NCBI RefSeq assembly: GCF_946190375.1
Contig: NZ_CAMIAF010000018.1
Coordinates: 1-43,477, forward strand
DNA from: Streptococcus mitis
Lineage (GTDB): Bacteria; Bacillota; Bacilli; Lactobacillales; Streptococcaceae
Length of the DNA stretch: 43,477 nucleotides
Direction of reading: 5' to 3'
Position numbers and translations under genes: made by a program. This document shows positions 8,815 to 16,719 of this stretch, piece by piece. Within the stretch, counting starts at the first letter, position 1. Each line of letters starts with the position of its first letter. The notes under the pieces are model-generated. The model had not been told where the DNA came from, ran no database searches, and saw only the letters and a program-made list of their open reading frames with translations.

Positions 8815-9711
8815 CTACCCCGCTTTCACAATACGAGCAAAGCTGTTTTTGTCCAAAATTCCCCATCCGAGATAAATTTCTGCACGAAGATAGACTTGGT
8901 TATAACCTTTCAAGTCTTTTCCAGAATTGTCTGGATCACCATATCGAATGACTTCGAGTGGAATCTGCTTAGCATATCCCCATTTAACCATGTTAGCAAA
9001 GTCACCAACAATAGCAACATCTTTGTTAGTTCCGACATTGAGACCAACCGTTGTATTTACATCTACAGGTAGACCATTAATGGCCCCTGGATTTGCTCCC
9101 CATGCCAATTCAGGATAAAGGCGCTCATTTGCTGCATTTTTCATACTTGCAAGTGCGCTTGAAAATGTAGTATCAATAGCCATACCGCTAACAATATTAT
9201 CGGCCCCTTGAATCATTTTCACTGCATCTTCAACATTTGCATCTGGATCATTGGCTGTAAAATTAACGGTTTGAGTAACGGCTTTATCAAAACAGTTATC
9301 TCCGATAACCGCAGACTCTTGTTTCGTACGTGGATTGACTCCGTGAAATGACATCAGATCAACACCACGAGCTACTTTAACGGCAAATCCTTCGTTAAAT
9401 GATTTTAATGTGTCAATTTTAGCCTCTTCTGATGCATAGATAAATTCATCAGATACACGAGCACCATACTCAATTTTAATTGGCACAATAGTGACTGGTT
9501 CTAAGCTAACACCACCATGGGTTTTCTTACCATTTTCTGCAACGATGTCAACATCAGAATCCAATGAGAATGTAAATTCCCGCAATCCATTAAACGGGAT
9601 AACTTGTTGATTAGACAATTTAGCCAGTGAGCTGTGACCCTTAACTTTGTTGATAAGGTCTGTCACAAGCATTGGGTCAAATAATGTTCCTCTTGATAGT
9701 TGATCTGTCAT
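8815..9711 (-). CDS. Major capsid protein (HK97 fold)
   Basis: 298 aa following the scaffold gene. The N-terminus (MTDQLSRGTLFDPMLVTDLI) and the segments EFTFSLDSDVDIVAENGKK, TIVPIKIEYGARVSDEF and the C-terminal YNQVYLRAEIYLGWGILDK are typical of HK97-type major capsid proteins of streptococcal siphophages. There is no N-terminal protease-cleaved delta domain of the HK97 kind, consistent with use of a separate scaffold. A clear ribosome binding site (AAAGGAG) precedes ATG 9711. Confidence 0.9.
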   Translation of the reverse strand: MTDQLSRGTLFDPMLVTDLINKVKGHSSLAKLSNQQVIPFNGLREFTFSLDSDVDIVAENGKKTHGGVSLEPVTIVPIKIEYGARVSDEFIYASEEAKIDTLKSFNEGFAVKVARGVDLMSFHGVNPRTKQESAVIGDNCFDKAVTQTVNFTANDPDANVEDAVKMIQGADNIVSGMAIDTTFSSALASMKNAANERLYPELAWGANPGAINGLPVDVNTTVGLNVGTNKDVAIVGDFANMVKWGYAKQIPLEVIRYGDPDNSGKDLKGYNQVYLRAEIYLGWGILDKNSFARIVKAG

Positions 9712-9725
9712 ATATTATTACTCCT

Positions 9726-10187
9726 TTAATCTTCAAAAACTAAACCTTGTACTAGGTTTTTATAAGATGTATTTTCAGTTTTTTCTAGAGTAGGCTCTAG
9801 AGTTCGCATTGGTGCGACATGTTCAGTATGTTTCACGAAAGATGCCAAGCGCTCTGCATCTGCTTTGAAGCTCTCTTCATCAGTTCCCTGCAAACGGTCT
9901 GCAAGGTCGTAAGGCAATCCATGTTGCAAAGCCACACGAGTTTTCAGACTAGCTGTCTCATAATTAGAGATTTGCTTCTGCAAATCTTCAAGTTGCTTGT
10001 CAGCATCTGCCTTACTTTGACGATTAGCTTCAATTGTTGACTTCAAGCCAACATTTTCTGTTTCCAATTCTGTAACTCGAGATTTGAGCTGGTCATAGTC
10101 GCTGTACTTCGCTTTCTCACGAGATAAACGCTCCTTAATAGCAGCATCAAATTCTTCTTGTGTAGTGATTGGTTTAAATTCTGACAT
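9726..10187 (-). CDS. Capsid scaffolding protein
   Basis: 153 aa from ATG 10187, chosen because AAAGGAGA lies at correct distance; longer in-frame starts up to 10241 have none. The protein is very acidic/basic and helical, with a long coiled coil at about residues 25-95 (heptad pattern in YDQLKSRVTELETENVGLKS). It ends in a short basic/aromatic tail (YKNLVQGLVFED) that could contact capsid. It lies immediately upstream of the major capsid gene, as phage scaffolds do, and should be expelled or degraded during head maturation. Confidence 0.85.
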   Translation of the reverse strand: MSEFKPITTQEEFDAAIKERLSREKAKYSDYDQLKSRVTELETENVGLKSTIEANRQSKADADKQLEDLQKQISNYETASLKTRVALQHGLPYDLADRLQGTDEESFKADAERLASFVKHTEHVAPMRTLEPTLEKTENTSYKNLVQGLVFED

Positions 10188-10267
10188 TCTCATGTCTCCT
10201 TTCTCCTGCTTCCCCGGCAGTTCGGTAATTTTTAGCATCAAAAAAAGCAGTCACAAGACCGCTTATT

Positions 10268-11680
10268 TTAATAACTGATTTTTTGCTTTTTCTTAGGCTT
10301 GGTCGTAGCACAAGCCCAGTGCGCAAGCAGAGCGCTGTCCATCAAAGAAATATCCATATCGTCAAAGTGCGATCGATAACCAAAGCCACCGTTGGAGCCA
10401 ATATTCCGCTTATCGCAGTTAGTAGCTACTTTAGACAATGATGGTTGTCCAGCGTGACAGATGGTTTTCTGGTAAATCCCCTGTTCCCAAAGAGCGTTGG
10501 CCACGATGATTTCTTTCACCGTTGGTAGAATCACATTCTTGATTCTGTAGTCCTTCAACTCTTCGTCCAGAATCTTTTGCCCACTTGCGCCATCAATGAC
10601 GATTTGAGCCACGTCGGATTGACGCAAGAAAGCAACCATCCACTCATTCCCATTACGAACGGATTGACAATCGACTGTTTCCACAAAGAAACGGCCATCC
10701 TTGGTACGTGCAGCAATGCTCAAAGCCACGTTCGTTCCATCTTGGCCATACTTGATACCAACAGACAACTTGCCAGACAATTCTGGCATGTCATCCACCT
10801 TGAGCTCGTTCCACTCAGTTTCAGAAATAGCAGATTTTTGGTTGTAAGTTGGCCAAAATCCCAAACGTTGAATATTATGGTCCAGCTTATCCTCACCAAG
10901 CTCTGCTTCAATCTTACGCTCATTTAAGTGGTAGCCCATGGATGGATTGGAATTATACCAAGCTTCCACATCGTCAATTTCCTTTTCGTCAGAAACCGAC
11001 CACTCAGCCCAGCCAGAATACTTCCCTTTCCCAAAGAGACAAGTCTCACGATACTTAGTAAAGACCGTACCGCTTGATACAGGGGTTGGAGGTGTCCCAC
11101 ACATGATTGTGATAGGATTCTCACTATCCGTAACCGTGTATTTCAAAGCAGATTCTTGCTCGGTCGTATACTCTTGAGCCTCGTCAATGATCAGCATGTC
11201 GAACCCTTCACCAAGACCACCGTTTGATGTCCTAGTACGAAATTGGATAACACCACCTGTTGAATAAAGTTCAATCCTCTCCTGTCCCTTCGCTCGAATA
11301 GAATTGAAATCCTCTCCATCCACATATCCCATTTTTTCAAGGTATCGTTTAACCTTTTCAAAAGAGGCATGAGAGGTAGAAATCCTGTGAGCAGTATGCA
11401 AGATATTCAATCCTTCATGTAGCCCCCAAATTTCAGCGATATAAACGATTTCAGTTTTCCCGTTACGACGAGGAATAGAGTAACCAAACTTCTGATGCAC
11501 CCAAAGCCCGTTCTTGTCAACAGCCATCATAGGCAACAAAAGATTCTTCTGCCAAGCATAACAAGAAAGACCAGTCCGCTCGTAAAGTTCAATCGCTTCT
11601 TTAGCTTTTGAATTTTTCTTGACGTATTTTAAAATCACCGATTGAGTAGGATTCTGATTGCCAAGTTTCTTCCTCGCCAT
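10268..11680 (-). CDS. Terminase large subunit
   Basis: 470 aa packaging ATPase-nuclease. The Walker A-like loop PRRNGKTE is at about residues 70-77, and Walker B IIDEAQE at about 164-170, followed by the coupling motif region CGTPPTP. The C-terminal nuclease half contains acidic residues in SVGIKYGQDGTNVALSIAA, IVIDGASGQ and DDMDISLMDSALL. Length is normal for the family. Its position is unusual: it comes after portal and MuF genes instead of before them, and no recognisable small subunit gene precedes it. The start ATG 11680 has AAAGGAA upstream. Confidence 0.92.
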   Translation of the reverse strand: MARKKLGNQNPTQSVILKYVKKNSKAKEAIELYERTGLSCYAWQKNLLLPMMAVDKNGLWVHQKFGYSIPRRNGKTEIVYIAEIWGLHEGLNILHTAHRISTSHASFEKVKRYLEKMGYVDGEDFNSIRAKGQERIELYSTGGVIQFRTRTSNGGLGEGFDMLIIDEAQEYTTEQESALKYTVTDSENPITIMCGTPPTPVSSGTVFTKYRETCLFGKGKYSGWAEWSVSDEKEIDDVEAWYNSNPSMGYHLNERKIEAELGEDKLDHNIQRLGFWPTYNQKSAISETEWNELKVDDMPELSGKLSVGIKYGQDGTNVALSIAARTKDGRFFVETVDCQSVRNGNEWMVAFLRQSDVAQIVIDGASGQKILDEELKDYRIKNVILPTVKEIIVANALWEQGIYQKTICHAGQPSLSKVATNCDKRNIGSNGGFGYRSHFDDMDISLMDSALLAHWACATTKPKKKQKISY

Positions 11681-11743
11681 TCTAATTTCCTTTCAATCGT
11701 CATCGCATGATAACCCTATCGCTGGGAGATATCGGATCACCTC

Positions 11744-12010
11744 CTAGATACTGTCTAAAATATTCAAATACTCTACTTCTTCGTATGTTTCTGCAAAAAT
11801 ATCTGGTTTGCATGGATAAAATTCACCTTGAACTCCTTTGATAATATAATCCCCTTTTTTGGCTATCATATCACCTTCAAGTGTATCAATGCATATATTC
11901 CCAAGTGCATCAAACCAAATCTTATTTTCTGCAAAGTCAATTACTTCTTTATAGTTATTCCCGTTCCAAAGAACTGCCTCAACCACAACAGGTTTCTTTC
12001 TGTACTTCAT
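11744..12010 (-). CDS. Small conserved-looking phage protein of unknown function
   Basis: 88 aa from ATG 12010, which has AAAGGAG 7 nt upstream; an upstream in-frame start at 12043 lacks one. It begins MKYRKKPVVVEAVLWNGNN, a pattern common in small hypothetical phage proteins, and continues with an acidic, beta-rich body (GDYIIKGVQGEFYPCKPDIF). It sits between the possible MuF immunity gene and the large terminase. I do not recognise a function. A role in packaging is suggested only by position. Confidence 0.7.
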   Translation of the reverse strand: MKYRKKPVVVEAVLWNGNNYKEVIDFAENKIWFDALGNICIDTLEGDMIAKKGDYIIKGVQGEFYPCKPDIFAETYEEVEYLNILDSI

Positions 12011-12061
12011 TTTCTGACTCCTTTCAAAGCATAATAAAAGCACCTAGAATTTTCTAAGTGC

Positions 12062-12301
12062 TTATCCCCAAGCGAAAGATTTCTCGTTTGGTAGTTCTCC
12101 TCTATCCCACATCTGCTTCACTGCTCCACGAGCCTTGTTCGCATAGTAAGGATAACCTAGTTCTTTATCATAATTCGACTCAATGACAACTGTAACTTCA
12201 CCAGTACTCTCATCAATCTCAATCATACCTGGGTCACGGTTTTCAGGAATATACCAATAACCCTTACTTTTTGAATTGAAAATTTTAATAAGTTTAAGCA
12301 T
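12062..12301 (-). CDS. Small protein overlapping the MuF-toxin gene; candidate immunity protein
   Basis: 79 aa from ATG 12301, which shares a base with the TAA of the preceding MuF gene (TAATG) and has AAAGGAGA 6 nt upstream. The sequence is aromatic-rich and mixed charge (YWYIPENRDPGMIEIDES, then YPYYANKARGAVKQMWDRG). I do not recognise a family. Immediate coupling to a MuF protein with a non-structural C-terminal extension is the arrangement reported for immunity genes of phage MuF polymorphic toxins. The immunity role is inferred from context only; it could also be an ordinary head gene. Confidence 0.7.
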   Translation of the reverse strand: MLKLIKIFNSKSKGYWYIPENRDPGMIEIDESTGEVTVVIESNYDKELGYPYYANKARGAVKQMWDRGELPNEKSFAWG

Positions 12302-13536
12302 TATAGGTCTCCTTTCTCCTTCATCCAAGCAATCCATGCTTTTTGGTAGTTATAGGTTTTATTAGTAAGTTCGTGTGCTTCATCATACTTCATCCCCTTT
12401 GCCATCAAATCATGTTCCATCAACTCATGATTTAACATTACAAGGTCGTGAGGTTGAATATTCTTACCACCAATCTCTGAAAGTCGTCGCCAACTCTCAG
12501 CCATGTCATAGCTAGGGTCGAAACGTTTCCGACCATCTTCTAAATCATACTCATTAATAAAAATATGGTTGTAAATCTTCTCAACATCTGCTTGTGAAAG
12601 ACCGCTATTGTTAGATACCTTCACTATTTCATGTTGCTTATTTCGATTTCGTACACTCTCATAAAATTCTTGAGCATGCCGATCACGCTCTTTATTATAT
12701 GGATCATTTCTATCATTCCAAGCGCCATACACAGCACCACTACTCTTCATAACCCTATTATAGCGCTTTTGCTCACGCTCGTCAACAGATACTACGCCAA
12801 TTAACTTCCTACGCTCAACTCTCTCTTTGTCTATAGAATTCCATTTCTTCGTCCAGACATTTTGAGTTTTTCCGCTTTTCGGATCATAGTCTACAATACA
12901 ACGACAATGCTGATGTCTTCTATAAACGTCCTTCGGAACTCTTGGATATTTATAATTCCCTTGAACTTCCTGACACCACTCACAACAATGAAAATACGAC
13001 TTTCGGACAATCTCAGGTTGCAATCCAGACCGATGATGAAACTCCGCATTTTTCTGGATACTATCATCAATTATGGACTGTGTGAAGTTCACAATAGGTT
13101 CACCGATTAACCAACTGACATCCTCAAAATTCTCCTCAGACGAAAAGCGATTGACAATGCCAGCTATTCGATCCAGATTTAATTCAGGAACTTGAACTTT
13201 CAGACCGATTTTCGCTTCCTGGTTCAAATTCTTCTGAACCTCACTAGTATAACCACTCACAAGCTCGTGATTTCGTCCTAGCACGTCCGTCAGCAAACGC
13301 TGGGCGATGTTATAATACATTTTACCGTCTGGTAATTTATCGGCGCTCAGAGACGCTCCTAGAGCCTTAGAGAGAATTTCTCCAACTTCAATCGCAAACT
13401 CATTTGCTGTTTTGTAAGTGGCTTTTTTCCCCTTTAATGCAGCAAAAGCATTTCTGACAATCTCACTCTTACCAAAATCTCGTTCAAACCTCTCCTGAAC
13501 CTCTTGCAAGATACTAGGTAAAACATCATTCTCCAT
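12301..13536 (-). CDS. Minor head protein (MuF/SPP1 gp7-like) with C-terminal toxin-like domain
   Basis: 411 aa from ATG 13536, overlapping the portal stop. Residues ~1-230 form the MuF-type minor head protein, with the cysteine/histidine cluster SYFHCCEWCQ (184-188) and RRHQHCRC (208-213) typical of the family and likely metal-binding. Beyond ~residue 265 there is an extra ~145-aa region unlike structural MuF proteins: GAVYGAWNDRNDPYNKERD, a helical linker, then MLNHELMEHDLMAKGMKY and YDEAHELTNKTYNYQKAW. The HELMEH cluster (370-375) could be catalytic. Firmicute phages often fuse MuF to polymorphic toxin domains with an immunity gene downstream, and this locus has that layout. MuF identity is solid; toxin activity is inferred. 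Confidence 0.85.
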   Translation of the reverse strand: MENDVLPSILQEVQERFERDFGKSEIVRNAFAALKGKKATYKTANEFAIEVGEILSKALGASLSADKLPDGKMYYNIAQRLLTDVLGRNHELVSGYTSEVQKNLNQEAKIGLKVQVPELNLDRIAGIVNRFSSEENFEDVSWLIGEPIVNFTQSIIDDSIQKNAEFHHRSGLQPEIVRKSYFHCCEWCQEVQGNYKYPRVPKDVYRRHQHCRCIVDYDPKSGKTQNVWTKKWNSIDKERVERRKLIGVVSVDEREQKRYNRVMKSSGAVYGAWNDRNDPYNKERDRHAQEFYESVRNRNKQHEIVKVSNNSGLSQADVEKIYNHIFINEYDLEDGRKRFDPSYDMAESWRRLSEIGGKNIQPHDLVMLNHELMEHDLMAKGMKYDEAHELTNKTYNYQKAWIAWMKEKGDL

Positions 13537-14794
13537 TTGAACCACCCTCGCTTACCACTGGTTTAGCTGACATGTCTCCAGCGATACCAGTAAGATCTCG
13601 AATGGTTTCTGCGTTGATGTAACCAGGTAATGCCTGATTTAATTTGACAACACCGTCACCAATCATGGTCATCGTATTCGCATCCGCTTCAAACAATGGC
13701 TCCCACTTAACTGTGGTTCTTACGAATTGACTTCTGGCATAATGAAACTCATCACGCAAGCAAGCTGCAACATAAGCGACATTTAGCAATCCAGCTCCTA
13801 GTGAGCGCTGAGCCTTTCTACCTGCGAGACGAAGATTTTCGTGACTAGCCTTGATAGCTTCAACAGATGATGGATTGTCAGACACAAACCCCATGTCATC
13901 CAAGGTCAACCCCATCTCTCCAGCAAATCCAGCAGCAGCCGTTCTCAGTTGCTCTGTAAAAGGAGACATACTCGCTGTAGTAAATTGACCAATACTTGGT
14001 TTTTCTCCACTGTCACTGGCAGAAATTGTCAATAAACTTGATACAGTAGCTTTATAAGTTTCCAACTGCTCTGCATCAGGATCTAATCCAATAATATATT
14101 TTTGTGGCCATGAATAAAACTCTGCAGTAATATTAGCACGTTCAAATGTTTGTTCAGCTTCCTTTTGATAGTACATGCCAGCTCTTGTAATTCTTGATCT
14201 ACCAAATGGACGAACTGCATCAGGTCGATGAATTACTGGGACAAGTAATGGAATGCCCACTTCATTCGATATCGAGTACGGATTTCCATTTTTTGGAATA
14301 AAGTGTGTAGCATTAGGTTCAAAGTATGCTTCAAGTGTTGGTCGATTGTAATCATCACGAGCCAATACTGCATAACCTTCTACAAGCAATCCAGTGATAG
14401 GATCAATGACACCAGTCGCATTGCTAGCCTCAATAACTTGTAACCTCACCTCATCATCTTCACCTTTTGAAATATAGATAAAGCAACACGAACCAATCAG
14501 TGCAGCTAGAATAGCACTATCAAATAAGATATCAGGGTTGTTGCGATCAAAGATTTCTGTAACATTAAAATCATCATTTGTAAATTCACGAAATACTAAA
14601 CGATCCGCAAGGCAATCTACCCCTTTTGCAGTCCATCCAAGAGTAGCTCTATATTTAGCTCTCACATGAGCAGGAATTGTAATTCCGATAGGTGCTCTGT
14701 AATGTTGCATTGCATAGTATTTATACCTCAGATTAACTCTACTCTGATAGAGATTCAACTTTTTCCTGAGATATTCAATCCCTCTTAATTCCAA
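13526..14794 (-). CDS. Portal protein (SPP1 gp6-like)
   Basis: 422 aa, forming the dodecameric portal at the capsid vertex. The start is TTG at 14794 with AAAGGAG about 7 nt upstream. The N-terminus MELRGIEYLRKKLNLYQSRV, the pattern RAKYRATLGWTAKGVDCLAD, the central VPVIHRPDAVRPFGRSRIT and the helical AIKASHENLRLAGRKAQRSL are characteristic of portal proteins of Gram-positive siphophages. It is adjacent to MuF, as usual. In this phage it is the first recognisable head gene after the HNH endonuclease, without terminase genes in between. Confidence 0.9.
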   Translation of the reverse strand: MELRGIEYLRKKLNLYQSRVNLRYKYYAMQHYRAPIGITIPAHVRAKYRATLGWTAKGVDCLADRLVFREFTNDDFNVTEIFDRNNPDILFDSAILAALIGSCCFIYISKGEDDEVRLQVIEASNATGVIDPITGLLVEGYAVLARDDYNRPTLEAYFEPNATHFIPKNGNPYSISNEVGIPLLVPVIHRPDAVRPFGRSRITRAGMYYQKEAEQTFERANITAEFYSWPQKYIIGLDPDAEQLETYKATVSSLLTISASDSGEKPSIGQFTTASMSPFTEQLRTAAAGFAGEMGLTLDDMGFVSDNPSSVEAIKASHENLRLAGRKAQRSLGAGLLNVAYVAACLRDEFHYARSQFVRTTVKWEPLFEADANTMTMIGDGVVKLNQALPGYINAETIRDLTGIAGDMSAKPVVSEGGSNGE

Positions 14795-15002
14795 ACCGTT
14801 CTCCTTTCGTTGTGATGATTTGGCGCGAGAAAAAATGTACAGTGACGGCGTGAAGCTCGCGAGCGCCTAGTGGGAGGGGGATACCCCCCTATACTTTAGC
14901 TAGGACTTACTTCACACATATCTGTTATTTTTTCAAAATTTAAGCATTCATTATTATTTTGATATTTTTAAAAAATAATATAATTTTTCTTTTTTGGTTT
15001 CT
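14795..15002. other. Noncoding gap between HNH and portal genes with G/C-run palindrome; candidate cos/packaging region
   Basis: No ORF is seen here. In an otherwise AT-rich genome it holds GGGGG-ATA-CCCCC (about 14877-14889) and a GC-rich stretch (GCGTGAAGCTCGCGAGCGCC, near 14848). The hairpin is not followed by a T run on either strand, so it is not an ordinary terminator. In cos-type phages the HNH gene lies beside the cohesive end site, and a small terminase normally occupies this spot. Both functions are inference. Confidence 0.35.
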
Positions 15003-15347
15003 TCAAGCTCTATACTTTGTCCAATCTCTTGACTGTGGCAGATTGCGATTGCCTACAACAGTAGCATTCGCTGATCTATCGTCAGCATATAACTTATCAG
15101 ACTTCTGTCTGTTGCATTGCCAGTGGGCTAACTGCAAGTTTTGAATATCTGATGGATGACCGTTGCGATTGATTGGAATAATGTGGTCAATGACCGGACT
15201 TAATGGATGTGGGTACCTCAAGGATTTGTCAACTGGTAATCCACAAATCCCACAAGTATTTCTTGTTTTGAGAATAATATTTTTATTCTTTTCAAAAGCA
15301 ACTCTGTGAGGACCGCTCCGGTCCGGTCTATCCTGGGGGGTATTCAT
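15003..15347 (-). CDS. HNH endonuclease (packaging-associated)
   Basis: 114 aa. A zinc-type CGICG pair (with LPVDKSLRYPHP), the core SPVIDHIIPINRNGHPSDIQ followed by NLQLAHWQCNRQKSD, and the His-Asn-His catalytic spacing are clear. Proteins of this kind encoded at the start of the late operon assist terminase in cleaving DNA at cos during packaging. The start ATG 15347 lacks an obvious ribosome binding site and is preceded by C-rich sequence, so the exact N-terminus is uncertain. The gene is flanked by G-run repeats on both sides. Confidence 0.85.
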   Translation of the reverse strand: MNTPQDRPDRSGPHRVAFEKNKNIILKTRNTCGICGLPVDKSLRYPHPLSPVIDHIIPINRNGHPSDIQNLQLAHWQCNRQKSDKLYADDRSANATVVGNRNLPQSRDWTKYRA

Positions 15348-15559
15348 TTAGGGAGGGGCCTTTCTTTTTAGTAGGGAGGGGCTAAAATTTTATGATGTAG
15401 GGGGGAGTTTTTCAACCTCTGACACCCTCGTTTATTTAACATATCTTATATTCTGTTAAATAAAATTAAACAACTTTAAAGTCAAGAGTACCAAGGCTTT
15501 CACTATGTTTTTCTAAAAACAAATTTACATTTTCTCATTATGTAAAATAGATGGGCTAT
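15348..15559. other. Noncoding gap with G-run direct repeats upstream of HNH gene
   Basis: There is no ORF. It contains TAGGGAGGGGC twice (near 15350 and 15374) and a third G run (AGGGGGGAG near 15400), then AT-rich DNA with AACATATCTTATATTCTGTT. Late promoter, cos or terminase binding elements could be here; I cannot distinguish them. Confidence 0.3.
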
Positions 15560-16129
15560 TTAGTAGTAGTCAAATGATAGTATACTTTCATCCAATTCGT
15601 CCTGACTATAACCTATATAACCAAGCGTGATGTCTGGTGTAGAGTGGTTGAAAATCTTTTGCAGAATAGCTACATTACCATTCTTTTTGTAGTGATGATA
15701 ACCAAAAGTCTTCCTCATTGAATGAGTACCTATATGGTTCAATCCGACATACTTAGCTGCATCCTGTAGTATTTGATATACTGCTACTCTTCCTATATGA
15801 GTGATACGAACACCATCTGTTCGTTTTTTCTTTTTACTTGGGAATAGATAATCGTACTCTGCTAATTGATTATCTTTTATGTATCTATTTATTTCTTTTC
15901 TTAAAGGGGGACTGATTGGAAAATACCTTATCTTCCCAGTCTTCTTCTCTCTTAGTTCAATCCTGTCTGCAATCACTTGCTTAACTTGAAGAGGTACTAT
16001 ATCGCTCACTCTTAGACCAGAGTAGATTCCAAACATAAACAAAACATAGTTTCTGTCACTTTTGTTTTTCAAGTAATCTTTGATTCGTTCGATATCGTCT
16101 AGATCACGGATTGGTTCTACTTTTTTCAC
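15560..16129 (-). CDS. Second tyrosine recombinase (integrase-like), late control region
   Basis: 189 aa with GTG start at 16129 (GGAGGTGATATC upstream). It has a catalytic-domain-only layout: GLRVSDI carries the first Arg, HSMRKTFGYHHY the His-x-x-Arg, FNHSTPD the second His, and LGYIGY the presumed nucleophilic Tyr. It lacks an N-terminal arm-binding domain and is therefore shorter than the main integrase at 27914-28996. Similar short recombinases lie just before the packaging genes in many Gram-positive phages near ArpU-type regulators. Their role (late gene control, resolution of concatemers or excision) is not established here. Confidence 0.85.
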   Translation of the reverse strand: MKKVEPIRDLDDIERIKDYLKNKSDRNYVLFMFGIYSGLRVSDIVPLQVKQVIADRIELREKKTGKIRYFPISPPLRKEINRYIKDNQLAEYDYLFPSKKKKRTDGVRITHIGRVAVYQILQDAAKYVGLNHIGTHSMRKTFGYHHYKKNGNVAILQKIFNHSTPDITLGYIGYSQDELDESILSFDYY

Positions 16130-16263
16130 GATATCACCTCCAAACTCAAAGAAAAAGACAGGGTGTGCCTGCCTTTACAATTATTTCATAATATAATTTT
16201 AGCACATAAAATCATACATCCACTCCGAACTTACTCCGAATTTACTCCAAAAAAACTCCAAGT

Positions 16264-16689
16264 TTACTCCAAAATTTCAACCTGTTCACCATTGCGGTAT
16301 AACTCTGCAAATGCCATCAGAGACTTATCTAAGATGTCGTAATATGAACTTTCTGAAAGAGACAACCCCATTGCGATTGTTTCATCCTTCTTGCAATTCC
16401 ACTGAAGATACTTCTCAAAAAGTATCCTACGATAGAGGGGATCATGTAATCTACTGACAGCTTGCTCAATTGCATCCAGCTCAATCTCTGCATCAACTTT
16501 TCGTATAGCCAATTTTTCAACTTGACTATCTCTCCCGCTTGATGGATTTCGTGGCATAAATGAATAGGTAGTAGTCACTTTCTGACCTTCAGTGTCATTG
16601 GCAACACGACGCCATCGAGGATATCCTTTTAAAATTTTCTTGGCATTTTCTTTTGTTTTGGTTTCATTTATATCAGGAAAGAAAGGCAT
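16264..16689 (-). CDS. ArpU-family late transcription regulator
   Basis: 141 aa from ATG 16689 (GAGGTGAGTG upstream). The pattern matches the ArpU family of phage late-operon activators: an N-terminal basic region (NAKKILKGYPRWRRVAND), a conserved AIEQAVSRLHDPLYRRILFE helix and a C-terminal sigma-region-4-like helix-turn-helix (IAMGLSLSESSYYDILDKSL). These proteins switch on packaging, structural and lysis genes. It lies directly upstream of the recombinase and late genes, the typical location. Confidence 0.85.
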   Translation of the reverse strand: MPFFPDINETKTKENAKKILKGYPRWRRVANDTEGQKVTTTYSFMPRNPSSGRDSQVEKLAIRKVDAEIELDAIEQAVSRLHDPLYRRILFEKYLQWNCKKDETIAMGLSLSESSYYDILDKSLMAFAELYRNGEQVEILE

Positions 16690-16719
16690 CACTCACCTCG
16701 TTTCTATGCCGTTTATATT

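Noticed and set aside
14877-14889. G5-ATA-C5 hairpin as a transcription terminator
   Set aside because: No T run on either strand; kept only as a possible packaging element.
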